Of a DNA stretch of 64,000 nucleotides, positions 16,545-26,030 are shown in pieces. Source of the DNA: Pontivivens ytuae (GTDB taxonomy: Bacteria; Pseudomonadota; Alphaproteobacteria; Rhodobacterales; Rhodobacteraceae); the NCBI RefSeq assembly GCF_015679265.1, contig NZ_CP064942.1:1458001-1522000 (forward strand), written 5' to 3'. Within the stretch, counting starts at the first letter, position 1. Each line of letters starts with the position of its first letter. The notes under the pieces were generated by a model. The model had not been told where the DNA came from, did no database searches, and saw nothing but the letters and a program-made list of their open reading frames with translations. A program made the translations under genes and the position numbers.

Positions 16545-17633
16545 ATGACGGCCTTCTACTGGGATGAGCGGTGCTTCTGGCACTCCGGCGGGAACTACGC
16601 GCTGACAGCGCCGGTGGGCGGGCTGGTGCAGCCGCTCGCCGCCGGGGGTCTGCCCGAAAGTCCCGAGACGAAGCGGCGGCTGGTGAACCTGTTTCGGGTC
16701 ACAGGGCTGGCGGCGGAGCTCGACATGCAGGGCGCACCCGAGGCGACTGAGGAGGATCTACTGCGCGTGCACCCGCAGAGCTACTTCAGCGAATTCAAGC
16801 GGTTGAGCGATGCCGGCGGCGGCGAGCTGGGCGAACGGACGCCCTTCGGCCCCGGCGGCTACGAGATCGCGGCGCTGTCGGCGGGGCTCGCCGTGGCGGC
16901 TCTGGAGGGCGTTCTGCGGGGCGCGCATCGCAACGCCTATGCGCTGAGCCGCCCCCCGGGCCATCATTGCCTGCCGGATCGGCCGATGGGCTTCTGCCTC
17001 ATGGCCAACCTCGCCATCGCGATCCGTGCGGCGCAGGCGAAGGGGCTGGTGCGGCGTGTGGCGGTGGTGGACTGGGACGTGCATCACGGCAACGGGACGG
17101 AAGCGATCTTCGCCGAGGATGCGGACGTGCTGACGATCTCGCTCCACCAGGCGGGCAACTATCCCTGGCACACCGGCACGGTAGAAACGGACGCCGAGGC
17201 CAATATCAACGTGCCGTTGCCGCCGGGCGCGGGCCATGACGCTTACCTGCACGCAATGGAGCGGGTGGTGCGCCCCGCCCTCACCCGCCACGCGCCGGAG
17301 GTGATCGTGGTCGCCTGCGGCTATGATGCGAGCGGTGTCGATCCGCTGGCCCGGATGCTCGCGGGCTCCGACACCTTTGCCGCGATGACCGCTAGCGTGA
17401 TGGCGGCGGCGGAGGAGCTCTGCGACGGTCGCCTGATGATGGCGCACGAGGGCGGCTATTCGGAGGTCCACGTGCCGTTCTGCGGCCATGCCGTGCTCGC
17501 CACCATGGCGGGCAGCCCGATCACCGCGCAGGATCCGCTCGGCCCCCGCATCGCCGCCCACCAGCCCGACGCCCGCGTGCAGGCCCTGCATCGCGAGCTC
17601 ATCGGCGAGATCGCGGAGTATCACGACCTATGA
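16545..17633 (+). CDS. Histone deacetylase-like amidohydrolase
   Basis: A 362-residue class II histone-deacetylase/acetylpolyamine amidohydrolase family protein, a zinc enzyme that removes acyl groups from lysine-like amines. The catalytic pair His140-His141 is in SRPPGHH. The zinc ligands Asp176/Asp178 and His180 are in VVDWDVHHGNGT, with a later Asp in ACGYDASGVDP. In bacteria such enzymes act on polyamines, acetoin-related substrates or proteins; the substrate is not evident here. It overlaps the GNAT acetyltransferase gene by 4 bp, so an acylation/deacylation pair is conceivable. Confidence 0.9.
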   Translation: MTAFYWDERCFWHSGGNYALTAPVGGLVQPLAAGGLPESPETKRRLVNLFRVTGLAAELDMQGAPEATEEDLLRVHPQSYFSEFKRLSDAGGGELGERTPFGPGGYEIAALSAGLAVAALEGVLRGAHRNAYALSRPPGHHCLPDRPMGFCLMANLAIAIRAAQAKGLVRRVAVVDWDVHHGNGTEAIFAEDADVLTISLHQAGNYPWHTGTVETDAEANINVPLPPGAGHDAYLHAMERVVRPALTRHAPEVIVVACGYDASGVDPLARMLAGSDTFAAMTASVMAAAEELCDGRLMMAHEGGYSEVHVPFCGHAVLATMAGSPITAQDPLGPRIAAHQPDARVQALHRELIGEIAEYHDL

Positions 17634-18253
17634 CCACGCCCCCCGACGCCGCAGGCGGCGGCCCGACCCAACGGGAGGAGGGGCCGGCCGGCCCCGACGA
17701 CGGGCGGGCGCACCCCTGGGCCGAGACCGAGCGGCTGATCCTGCGGCAATGGCGCGACGCCGACCGCGCACCCTTCGCCGCGCTCAACGCCGATCCGGAG
17801 GTGATGCGCTACTTCCCTTCCCCCCTCGACCGGGCCGGAAGCGACGCGTTCATCGACACGTTGCGCGGCAAGTGGGAGCGGGACGGCTTCTCCTTCGCCG
17901 CCGTTGAGCGCAAGGCGGATGGCGCCTTCATCGGCATGGTCGGCCTCAACCGCCCCGCCATCGCGCTGCCCTGCGGCCCCTGCGTAGAGGTCGGCTGGCG
18001 GATCGCCCGCCCATACTGGCGGCAAGGCTACGCGTCGGAGGCCGCGCGGGTTGCGCTTTCCCGCGGTTTTGCCATGGGCCTCAAGGAGATCGTGGCCTTC
18101 ACCCCCACCCAGAACCTCCCCTCGCAGGCGGTGATGCGCGCCATCGGAATGCGCCCCGATCCGGCGCGCGATTTCGACCATCCGAGCGTGCCGGAGGGGC
18201 ATCCGCTGCGGCGGCTCGTGCTCTATTCCATGACGGCCGAAGAGGCCGCATGA
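17630..18253 (+). CDS. GNAT-family N-acetyltransferase (RimJ/RimL type)
   Basis: A 207-residue acetyltransferase. The sequence has the RimL-like pattern TERLILRQW, ADPEVMRYFP, an EVGWRIARPYWRQGYASEA acetyl-CoA-binding segment, and a C-terminal NLPSQAVMRAIGM helix. The first 30 residues are low-complexity Pro/Gly/Asp and probably disordered. It overlaps both neighbours by 4 bp in a three-gene operon (deacetylase-like, GNAT, hydrolase). The substrate is unknown; ribosomal-protein N-termini are the classic targets of the subgroup. Confidence 0.88.
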   Translation: MTTPPDAAGGGPTQREEGPAGPDDGRAHPWAETERLILRQWRDADRAPFAALNADPEVMRYFPSPLDRAGSDAFIDTLRGKWERDGFSFAAVERKADGAFIGMVGLNRPAIALPCGPCVEVGWRIARPYWRQGYASEAARVALSRGFAMGLKEIVAFTPTQNLPSQAVMRAIGMRPDPARDFDHPSVPEGHPLRRLVLYSMTAEEAA

Positions 18254-18924
18254 CCCTGATCCTCGTCCCCGGCCATCTCTGCGACGCCCGGCTCTACGCG
18301 CCCCAACTCGAGCGCTTCCCGGAAGCGACCGTCGCCGAGGTCACGCAGGACGACAGCATCGCGGGCATGGCCGACCGCCTGCTGGCGCGTGCGCCGGAGC
18401 GCTTCGCCATCGCCGGGCTCTCCATGGGAGGCATGGTCGCGATGCAGGTGATGGCGACGGCACCCGAACGCGTCACCGGCGCCTGCCTGATCGCCACCGA
18501 CCCCACCCCGGCCCGCAACAAGGAGAAGGCCTGGCGCGCGGAACAGCAGGCGGCGGTTCGGGCGCAGGGCCTCGGCACCTTCATCGACACGTTCTCCAAC
18601 GCCTTCTTCGCCCATGATCCGGAGGTCGCCGCGCGGCTCGGCGCCCCCGTCCGCGCGATGATGGCGGACACGCCCGAGGCGATCTATCGCCGCCAGTCCA
18701 CAGCCCTCGACACCAGACCCGACCTGAGGCCCGCCATGGCCGCCTGCCCCGTCCCCACGCAGATCGTCGTCGGCTCCGAGGACCGGATCTGCCCACCGAA
18801 GCTGCATCACGCCCTCGCCGACACCATGCCCGACGCCACCCTCACCGTCATCGAGGGCTGCGGCCACCTCGCCTCACTGGAGCGGGCGGATATCGTGAGC
18901 GCGGCCATCGCCCGGATCGCTTGA
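18250..18924 (+). CDS. Alpha/beta hydrolase
   Basis: A 224-residue serine hydrolase. The oxyanion motif LVPGHLCD is near the N-terminus, the nucleophile elbow is GLSMGG, the acid is likely the Asp in GSEDRICPP, and the catalytic His lies in GCGHLASLE. The length and order fit a minimal alpha/beta-hydrolase without a large lid. It is the last gene of the operon with the GNAT and deacetylase-like proteins. The substrate cannot be predicted. Confidence 0.88.
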   Translation: MTLILVPGHLCDARLYAPQLERFPEATVAEVTQDDSIAGMADRLLARAPERFAIAGLSMGGMVAMQVMATAPERVTGACLIATDPTPARNKEKAWRAEQQAAVRAQGLGTFIDTFSNAFFAHDPEVAARLGAPVRAMMADTPEAIYRRQSTALDTRPDLRPAMAACPVPTQIVVGSEDRICPPKLHHALADTMPDATLTVIEGCGHLASLERADIVSAAIARIA

Positions 18925-18979
18925 CGCCACGTCCCGGAGCCGCCACCTTCCGCAGCGCAGCATCACGGGAGGACAGGCG

Positions 18980-19687
18980 ATGGCGAACAAGATCTACGGC
19001 TCGGCGACGGAGGCGCTCGACGGTCTCCTCTTCGACGGGATGTTCATCGCGGCGGGCGGCTTCGGCCTCTGCGGCATTCCCGAGCTGCTGATCTCGGCGC
19101 TGCGCGACGCGGGCACCAAGGACATCACGGTCGCCTCCAACAATGCGGGCGTGGACGGCTTCGGCCTCGGCATTCTGCTCGAAACCCGCCAGATCAAGAA
19201 GATGATCTCCTCCTATGTGGGCGAGAACGCGGAATTCATGCGTCAGTACCTCTCGGGCGAGCTGGAGCTGGAGTTCAACCCGCAGGGCACGCTCGCCGAG
19301 CGGATGCGCGCGGGCGGCGCGGGCATCCCCGGCTTCTACACGAAGACCGGCGTCGGCACGCAGGTTGCCGAGGGCAAGGAGCACAAGGAGTTCGACGGGG
19401 AGACCTATATCCTCGAACGCGGCATCGTCGCGGACGTCGCGATCGTGAAGGCGTGGAAGGCCGACGACACCGGCAACCTCGTCTTCCGCAAGACCGCCCG
19501 CAACTTCAATCCGCCCGCGGCGACCTGCGGCAAGGTCTGCGTGGCCGAGGTGGAGGAGATCGTACCCCGCGGCTCCCTCGACCCCGACAGCATCCACCTG
19601 CCCGGCATCTACGTGCACCGCCTGATCCAGGGCGAGCACGAGAAACGCATCGAGCAGCGCACCACCCGTCAGCGAGAGGAGGCCTGA
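18980..19687 (+). CDS. scoA: 3-oxoacid (succinyl-CoA:acetoacetate) CoA-transferase subunit A
   Basis: A 235-residue alpha subunit that transfers CoA from succinyl-CoA to acetoacetate or similar 3-oxoacids. The family motif GGFGLCGIP (26-34) and [13 protein letters not shown] are present. GGGAGGACAGGCG provides a strong ribosome-binding site. The gene is followed after 3 bp by the beta subunit. It acts in ketone-body use and, with the leucine pathway later in this window (which yields acetoacetate via HMG-CoA lyase), supplies acetoacetyl-CoA. Confidence 0.93.
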   Translation: MANKIYGSATEALDGLLFDGMFIAAGGFGLCGIPELLISALRDAGTKDITVASNNAGVDGFGLGILLETRQIKKMISSYVGENAEFMRQYLSGELELEFNPQGTLAERMRAGGAGIPGFYTKTGVGTQVAEGKEHKEFDGETYILERGIVADVAIVKAWKADDTGNLVFRKTARNFNPPAATCGKVCVAEVEEIVPRGSLDPDSIHLPGIYVHRLIQGEHEKRIEQRTTRQREEA

Positions 19688-19690
19688 GCC

Positions 19691-20317
19691 ATGCCCTGGG
19701 ACCGCAACCAAATGGCCGAACGCGCCGCGCAGGAACTGGAAGACGGCATGTACGTGAACCTCGGCATCGGCATCCCGACGCTGGTGGCGAACTATGTGGG
19801 CGACAAGGACATCACCCTGCAGTCGGAGAACGGGATGCTCGGCATGGGCCCCTTCCCCTTCGAGGGCGAGGAGGATCCCGACCTCATCAATGCCGGCAAG
19901 CAGACGATCACCGAGCTTGCCCGCACCTCCTATTTCGACAGCGCGCAGAGCTTCGGCATGATCCGCGGCGGCAAGATCGCCTGCGCGATCCTCGGCGCGA
20001 TGGAAGTGGCGGAGAACGGCGACCTCGCCAACTGGATGATCCCCGGCAAGCTGGTGAAGGGGATGGGCGGCGCCATGGACCTCGTCGCGGGCGTGGGTCG
20101 CGTCATCGTCATCATGGACCACGCCAACAAGAAGGGAGAGAGCAAGCTCCTCAAGGAATGCACCCTGCCCCTGACGGGCACGGGCGTGGTGGACCGGATC
20201 ATCACCAATCTGGGCGTCTTCGACGTGGTCGAGGGCGGCTTGAAGGTGGTCGAGATCGCCGACGGCGTGACCATGGACGAGATCCGCGGCCAGACCGAAG
20301 CCGCTCTCGTCGCCTGA
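19691..20317 (+). CDS. scoB: 3-oxoacid CoA-transferase subunit B
   Basis: A 208-residue beta subunit partner of the preceding gene. The catalytic glutamate lies in the SENGMLGMGPFP segment (the Glu forms the glutamyl-CoA intermediate). GIGIPTLVANYV near the N-terminus is the standard beta-subunit glycine loop. Three bases separate it from scoA, so the pair is one operon. Confidence 0.93.
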   Translation: MPWDRNQMAERAAQELEDGMYVNLGIGIPTLVANYVGDKDITLQSENGMLGMGPFPFEGEEDPDLINAGKQTITELARTSYFDSAQSFGMIRGGKIACAILGAMEVAENGDLANWMIPGKLVKGMGGAMDLVAGVGRVIVIMDHANKKGESKLLKECTLPLTGTGVVDRIITNLGVFDVVEGGLKVVEIADGVTMDEIRGQTEAALVA

Positions 20318-20423
20318 CCGGCAGGGGCGCTCCCGCCCCCTCGGACACACTGGCGAGCGCCCTGGCGTCGGGCTGGGCCGGCCTGCGACCGGACATCCCC
20401 CGAACCGCACGGCCCATTCCTTC

Positions 20424-20471
20424 CAGCTTGTTCAAATATCCCGCGGGGGTCCGGGGGCGCGAAGCCCCCGG
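20424..20471. terminator. Convergent terminator hairpin with repeat fragment
   Basis: An AAATATCCCGCGGGG fragment of the family repeat is followed by a perfect 8-bp stem, CCGGGGGC (20451-20458) and GCCCCCGG (20464-20471), with a GCGAA loop. It lies between scoB and the convergent DUF427 gene. No long T-run follows. Confidence 0.5.
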
Positions 20472-20486
20472 CGCTTGCCAAACCCC

Positions 20487-20957
20487 CTACCAGTGCCGCG
20501 TCGCGGCATCCCCCTTCACGATCCCGTCGAGATTGGGCGTCACCCAGCCCCCGTAGAAATCACCGGGCTGCGGGGTGACCTGCACCCCGCCGACGAAGCA
20601 CGCGTCCATCAGGCCCGGATAAAAGGCGATGTGGTCGCGCAGGGCGGCGAACCGCTCCGTCGGTTTGGGGTAGGCCCAGGCGGCGCGCTCGACCCGACGG
20701 CCGCCGGCGACCACGTCGAAATAGCGGGCGCGGCCCTTCCACTCGCACCAGCTGGAGCCCGGCACCTCCACAAGCTTTGCAGGGATGTCCTCCGGCGGGA
20801 TGTAGTAGGTGGGAGCGTGGTGCGTCTCCAGCACCCGCAGCGCATCGCGGCTCTCGGCCACGATCTCCCCTCCGAGACGGCAGGAGACGGTAACGCCCGC
20901 CGACTCGAGGCGCGGCGGGCGGGGGTAGTCCTGAACGTTCTCGCGCGGCAATTCCAT
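20487..20957 (-). CDS. DUF427 family protein
   Basis: A 156-residue protein of the DUF427 family, which folds as a small beta-rich domain. Family hallmarks visible are YYIPPEDI, SWCEWKGRARYFDV and AWAYPKP in the middle of the chain. No signal peptide is visible, so it is probably cytoplasmic. The function is unknown. It lies downstream of the broken beta-helix gene on the same strand. Confidence 0.8.
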   Translation of the reverse strand: MELPRENVQDYPRPPRLESAGVTVSCRLGGEIVAESRDALRVLETHHAPTYYIPPEDIPAKLVEVPGSSWCEWKGRARYFDVVAGGRRVERAAWAYPKPTERFAALRDHIAFYPGLMDACFVGGVQVTPQPGDFYGGWVTPNLDGIVKGDAATRHW

Positions 20958-20981
20958 GCCGCGCGAGGTAGCGCGCCGGGA

Positions 20982-23264
20982 TCAGGAGGGAAGGTCGCTG
21001 CGCACCGTCACCAGGATTTCGCCGGCGATGCTGTCCTGCCAGGTCAGGCTCACGCCGCTGCCATCCGTCTGCTGCTGGAGCGCCACCTGCGGCATCCGCC
21101 CGTCCCAGCCCGACAGCGTGCTCACCGGTGCGATGGACTGAACCCGCATCGCGCGCCCGCCGAAGGGCAGCCGCCCGCTGGTCAGGATGTTCCACGTCGT
21201 CGATGGGAAGAGGTTGAAGCCGGTGACCAGCAGCGGGCTCGCCGTGCGCGTCCCGATCTGCTCGTAGAGGTTGCCGGTGAAGGTGACGTTGACCGTACGG
21301 GCGTGATCGAAACTGCCCCGGTCGTCGTCCACGCTCTCCACCCGGTCCATGAAGTCGCCACCGATGGTCTTGAAGGAGTTGTCGGTGACGGTGATCCCGT
21401 CGATCTCCTGATCCGGGCCGATGGGGGCGAGGCGGATATAGGTGAACCAGTTCGGGATGCTGGACGCGGTGAAGATGTTGCCCGTGATCGTCAGCGCGCC
21501 ATAGGCCCGGTTCGAGCTGGAATTGGCATTGTACTCGTCCGTCAGCTCGATGAAGGCGTTGTCGCAGTAGTTGCCGACCATCGTGGTCTTGACGTTGCGG
21601 TTGCAGAAGATGACGCCGGCGGAGCGAGCCGCGTTCTCCACGACCCCGTCGCCCTGCCACCAGTGGTTGCCGACCAGAAGGTGCCCGCCGCCCGCGATCA
21701 CGGCGAAATGCAGGAACTGCACGACGCGGTTGTTGCGGATCTTCATGTCGTTCTTGTTGGTGTTGACCGCGATCGCGGTGCGGTCCTCAACATTCAGGTC
21801 GGTCTCGGGGCTGATGAACTCGTTGCTCTCGATCGAGATGCCGTTGCAGCCCTCGCCGATGGACGTGATACCGCGATCCTTGGGCCGGACGAACCAGCAG
21901 TGCTCGATATGCCAGGCGATGCCGGCGCGGCCGAGCATGAGGGCCGAGGCGCGGCGGCCGCAGTTGAACTCGATCTGCCGCAGGCACTGGCGCTGGATCG
22001 AGGTGAAGCCCGAGAAGTCGAGCATGTAGCGGAAGCGGGTGAAGGTGTAGGTCTGGCTCGCCGGGGCCGCGTAGAGCGGCTGGCTCAGCGTGATCGTGGC
22101 GTTGGGGATGTCGACCTCGCGCACGTAGATCTCCCGCCCCACACCGGTGCCCTGCACCAGCGAGCCGCGTTCGACCGCGGCGATGTTGGTCACATTGGTG
22201 AGCTTGAGCTGATCGACGGCGGCATCGTAGCTCGCCGTGGAGCTCGACATGCCCACGTCCCAGTCGGAGGAGCTGGAGGCGGAGAGCTGGCCGTTGTGGA
22301 TCACCCGGCGAACGCCGAACGTGTCGCGATCGCCGACCTCCGCATGCACATCGATGGGCCGCGACAGCGCGATGGAGCGGCCGCAGAGGTCCAGATCGGT
22401 GTGATCGGTGAAGCCGTAGAGCGCCTGCAGCGCCCGCTCGAGCGCCACCTGCTCGTCCTGGAAGGCCTGCAGGTAGGTGTCGTAGTTGTAGTTCGCGGTG
22501 AACGCGATCCGCCCCGGCGACGCGTCGGAGATCCGGCCGGTGAAGCGCATATGGGCGTCGAGCGTGATGCTGCGCCCGATCAGGTATTCGCCCTCGGGCA
22601 CCAGCACGTCGCGGCCCGCGCTCGCCGCATCCGCCGCCTAGAACGCATCAGCATCGTCGGTCACGCCGTCGCCGATGGCGCCGTAGTCGCGCACGTCGAC
22701 CCAGTCCATCATCGTGCGGTGAAAAACGGAGGTGACGTCCTCGATCCGGATATCCTCGATCCGAACGGAGCAGTTGTTGTCGCCCACGAGGTCGAGGCCC
22801 AGATGCCCGGCCGTCGCCGCCGTGCCCCAGACCATGTCGACGCCCGAACGGTTGCCGACACCGACGATGGCCGTGACCTCGTAGGGCACGCCGTAGTTCT
22901 CCAGGAACACCTCGGGCCCGAAGGCTGGCACGGTGGTGACCGGCGTGCCGGTCGCATCCTCCGCCGAGGCGCCGATGCGGACCGAGGGGCGGTTGCCCCC
23001 GACCAGCTTCACACGGGCGGTGACGCGCAGGTAGCAGCCCGGCGGCACGGCGGTGAGGCCGAACCAGCGCAGCTTCAGCACGCTCTCGGTCTTGAAGATC
23101 TCCAGGCAGTCGCCGAAATCGGCATCCGCCGTGACGAGGGCCGCATCGGCGGCGCCGTCATAGCTCGCGTCGCCGGGCCGCCCGTCCACGCGCGACCAGT
23201 TTTCCAGGCCCTCGATGAATGCAGGCGGCATCAGCGTGATGCCGTCGGTGACAGCCTTGTTCAT
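20982..23264 (-). pseudogene. Pectate-lyase-like beta-helix protein gene split by an amber codon
   Basis: A single frame of about 760 codons encodes an N-terminal beta-sandwich-like region and then a right-handed beta-helix of the pectate lyase 3/GH28-related type (WVDVRDYGAIGDGVTDDADAF, then many N-rich coils). A TAG at 22638-22640 interrupts the frame just after GDGVTDDADAF, and reading resumes without shift into AADAASAGRDVLVPEGEY. The family normally has Gln there, so CAG to TAG explains the stop. Either part might still be made, but the intact product needs suppression or correction. It lacks a classical signal peptide. Its role is unknown; beta-helix proteins often bind or cleave polysaccharide. 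Confidence 0.8.
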
Positions 23265-23453
23265 GAACCAAATCCCTTGTCGCCGGCGGGCGCGTCGGGA
23301 TGTGAAGTCGGGAAGGGTCAGAGCGGGAGCCCGCGGCGGGCTCCGATCCAGATCACGCCGGGGCCGGATCCGAAATGCTCTTGTGAAATGGCGGGGCCGC
23401 TGGCGGCCGCACCGTCTCCGGGTCTACCGCCCGAGAGTTAAGGCGATGTTAAT

Positions 23454-23861
23454 TCAGGCCCCCACGCCCGCGTCGGGCAGCAGCCTCACGCCGTTGATCT
23501 GCCAGATGCCGTCGGTCTCCACGAACTCGTATTCGGCAAGGAACAAACGGCCGTTGGCACCGCCCAGCACCACCTGCTGGTAAAACTTGTCCTCGCGCGC
23601 CTCGCTCAGCCCGAACCGGACGGAGGACGGCCGCCACACCATCGGATAGCCGCCGCGCACCATGGCCGCGAATCGCTGGGGCGTTCTGAAGATTTCCTGG
23701 ATGTTCGGCGAGGCATAGGTGAACGCCTCCTCGAAATCGTCCCGCTGGAAGGCGTCGAGTTGGGCGACGATGACATCCCGCGCCGCCGCCTCATCCGCCT
23801 GGACCGCACTGCCGAAGAGCAGCCCCACGACCGTCGCGGTCGCTATTGCAAACTTCCGCAT
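23454..23861 (-). CDS. DUF4864 domain secreted protein
   Basis: A 135-residue protein with an N-terminal signal peptide (MRKFAIATATVVGLLFGSAVQA) and a DUF4864 domain, a small NTF2/SnoaL-like cone fold (DVIVAQLDAFQRDDFEEAFTYA, QEIFRTPQRFAAMV). The ATG at 23861 is used because GAGGAG lies 7 nt upstream. Periplasmic; function unknown. The 23265-23453 gap upstream of the beta-helix gene holds no gene I can support. Confidence 0.82.
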   Translation of the reverse strand: MRKFAIATATVVGLLFGSAVQADEAAARDVIVAQLDAFQRDDFEEAFTYASPNIQEIFRTPQRFAAMVRGGYPMVWRPSSVRFGLSEAREDKFYQQVVLGGANGRLFLAEYEFVETDGIWQINGVRLLPDAGVGA

Positions 23862-23968
23862 CACTTCTCTCCTCTACTTCCGACATTTTCTGAAAGTAGT
23901 ACGGCTCGCAAAGCATGAAAGTTTCCCTCACGCCGGATTGCGCGCACGTGACGCAGGTTCGCCGCAGG

Positions 23969-26020
23969 TCATGCCTCCGACAGGATTCGGAGAAAAACGT
24001 TACCAAACCGTTCCGTACGCGCCGGATCCATGCCCTGAACGCGCGTGAGCTCATCCTCCGAACCGGGCCGGACTGCGGCAATCCGCGCCAGGGTGGCCGT
24101 CGAACAGGAGAGCGGTTTCGCGGTCCCGTCCGGCCCGTAGGCGAGGTCGAGTTGGGCGGCGTGCAGCCGGTCCACGAGATCGCCGTAGCCTCGCGCCGCC
24201 GCACGCATCTTCGCGGGATGAACCTCGGGCTCCGGCGCGCCGGTGAGCACTTCGAGGAAGATGCGCCCGAACTTCTCCAGCTTCTTGGTGCCGACGCCCG
24301 GCAGGCGGCCGAAGGCATCGAGGGTCTGCGGTTTCGCCTCGACCATCGCGACCAGCGTGCGGTCGGGAAAGATGACGTAGGCGGGCACCTTCGCGGCCTC
24401 CGCCAGCTCCCGCCGCTTCGATTTCAGCGCCCAGAGCAGCGGCTCGTCGGCTTCGCTCACCATCGCCTCGACCTTCGGACGCTTCGCGTCGCGGCGCGTG
24501 AGGCTGTCCTTGCGCAGGGTGAGGCTCTGCTCGCCCTTCAGGACCGGGCGCGCCGCCTCGGTCAGGCGCAGCGCGTTGTGGCGCGCGGGATCGGGGCGGA
24601 CGAGGTCGAGCGCCATGAGCTGGCGGAAGATCGTCTGCCACTGCTTGCGGGAGAACTCGCGCCCGATCCCGAACGTGGACAGGCGCTCATGCCCGCGAGC
24701 GGTTACCTTTTCCGTCTCCTCGCCGAGGAGGATGTCGATGAGGTGGCCCGCGCCGAACCACTCCTCTGCCCGGAAGACGGTCGACAGCGCCTTGCGCGCT
24801 GCTTCGGTCGCGTCGAAGGTTTCTGGCTTTTCGAGGCAGAGATCGCAGTTGCCGCAGGGCTCAGCCAGCACCTCACCGAAATAGGCGAGCAGGGTCTGGC
24901 GGCGGCAAACGGGCGCTTCGGCCAAGGCCAGCAGCGTATTGAGGCGGGCATGGTCGGCCTGCTTGCGCTCGGGGCTCGCCAGTCCCTCCTCGATCTGGGC
25001 GCGGCGCAGGCGGATATCGTCGGGGCCGTAGAGGGTCAGCGTCTCCGCCGGGTCGCCGTCGCGGCCGGCGCGGCCGATCTCCTGGTAGTAGCTCTCGATG
25101 GACTTCGGCAGATCGGCGTGGAGGACATAGCGGATGTCCGGCTTGTCGACGCCCATGCCGAACGCGATGGTGGCAACGACGACGAGGCCGTCCTCGGTCT
25201 GGAACCGCGCCTCCGCCTCCCGACGGTCGTCGGGCTCCATCCCGGCGTGATAGCTGATCGCGGGCACCCCGGCCTCGCGCAGGGCCTGGGCCAGCACCTC
25301 GGTCTTGTTGCGCGATGCGGCGTAGATGATGCCGGAGCGGCCCTTGCGCGCCACCGCGTAGTCGAGGAGCTGGCGCCGCGGCTGGTTCTTCGGCTGGAAG
25401 GCGAGGGTGAGGTTAGGGCGGTCGAAGCCTTGGAGGAAGGTCCGCGGCTCGCGCCCGCCGAACAGGCGCTCCACGATCTCGGCCCGCGTTTCGGCATCGG
25501 CGGTGGCGGTGAAGGCGGTGATCTGGCAGCCCAGCGTCTCACGCAGGGCACCTATCCGTAAGTAATCGGGGCGGAAATCATGGCCCCACTGGCTGACGCA
25601 ATGCGCCTCGTCCACCGCGATCATGCCGACGCCGGCGCGGCGCAGCAGCCGCTCGGTACCCCCGGCGGCGAGGCGTTCGGGCGCGATGTAGAGGAGGCGC
25701 AGGTCGCCCCGGTCGATGGCGTCGAAAACCTCCTCGGTCTCCTCCTCCGTATTGGCGGAGGTGAGGTGGCCGGCGCTGACCCCGGCGGCGCGCAGGGCGC
25801 GGACCTGGTCGCGCATCAGGGCGATCAGAGGGCTAACGACAAGTGTTACAGCATTCCGGGATATAGCCGGAAGTTGGTAACATAACGACTTGCCGCCGCC
25901 GGTCGGCATGATGGCGAGCACGTCCTCACCGCCGGCCACCGCCTCCACGATCTCCGCCTGGCCCGGACGGAAGTCGGAGAAGCCGAAGACGGAGGCGAGG
26001 AGCGGGCGGAGATCGGACAT
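23969..26020 (-). CDS. recQ: ATP-dependent DNA helicase RecQ
   Basis: A 683-residue 3'-5' superfamily 2 helicase for recombination and fork repair. Motifs in order are GFSDFRPGQ (motif 0), MPTGGGKSLCYQ (I), VSPLIALMRDQ (Ia), DEAHCVSQWGHDFRP (II with the aromatic loop), FTATA (III), YHAGM (IV), GMGVDKPDIR (V) and QEIGRAGRDG (VI). Zinc-binding cysteines CGNCDLC follow. An RQC winged helix and an HRDC domain (about 510-590) come next, plus a C-terminal helical segment that may be a second HRDC-like fold. The length is slightly above E. coli RecQ. It is transcribed alone, with the saccharopine-dehydrogenase-like gene upstream on the same strand. Confidence 0.96.
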   Translation of the reverse strand: MSDLRPLLASVFGFSDFRPGQAEIVEAVAGGEDVLAIMPTGGGKSLCYQLPAISRNAVTLVVSPLIALMRDQVRALRAAGVSAGHLTSANTEEETEEVFDAIDRGDLRLLYIAPERLAAGGTERLLRRAGVGMIAVDEAHCVSQWGHDFRPDYLRIGALRETLGCQITAFTATADAETRAEIVERLFGGREPRTFLQGFDRPNLTLAFQPKNQPRRQLLDYAVARKGRSGIIYAASRNKTEVLAQALREAGVPAISYHAGMEPDDRREAEARFQTEDGLVVVATIAFGMGVDKPDIRYVLHADLPKSIESYYQEIGRAGRDGDPAETLTLYGPDDIRLRRAQIEEGLASPERKQADHARLNTLLALAEAPVCRRQTLLAYFGEVLAEPCGNCDLCLEKPETFDATEAARKALSTVFRAEEWFGAGHLIDILLGEETEKVTARGHERLSTFGIGREFSRKQWQTIFRQLMALDLVRPDPARHNALRLTEAARPVLKGEQSLTLRKDSLTRRDAKRPKVEAMVSEADEPLLWALKSKRRELAEAAKVPAYVIFPDRTLVAMVEAKPQTLDAFGRLPGVGTKKLEKFGRIFLEVLTGAPEPEVHPAKMRAAARGYGDLVDRLHAAQLDLAYGPDGTAKPLSCSTATLARIAAVRPGSEDELTRVQGMDPARTERFGNVFLRILSEA

Positions 26021-26030
26021 GGCCTCCGGT

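Noticed and set aside
20982..23264. The beta-helix gene as a phage tail spike.
   Set aside because: No phage genes surround it and the N-terminus does not resemble a virion-attachment domain I recognise. A chromosomal polysaccharide-related protein is more economical.
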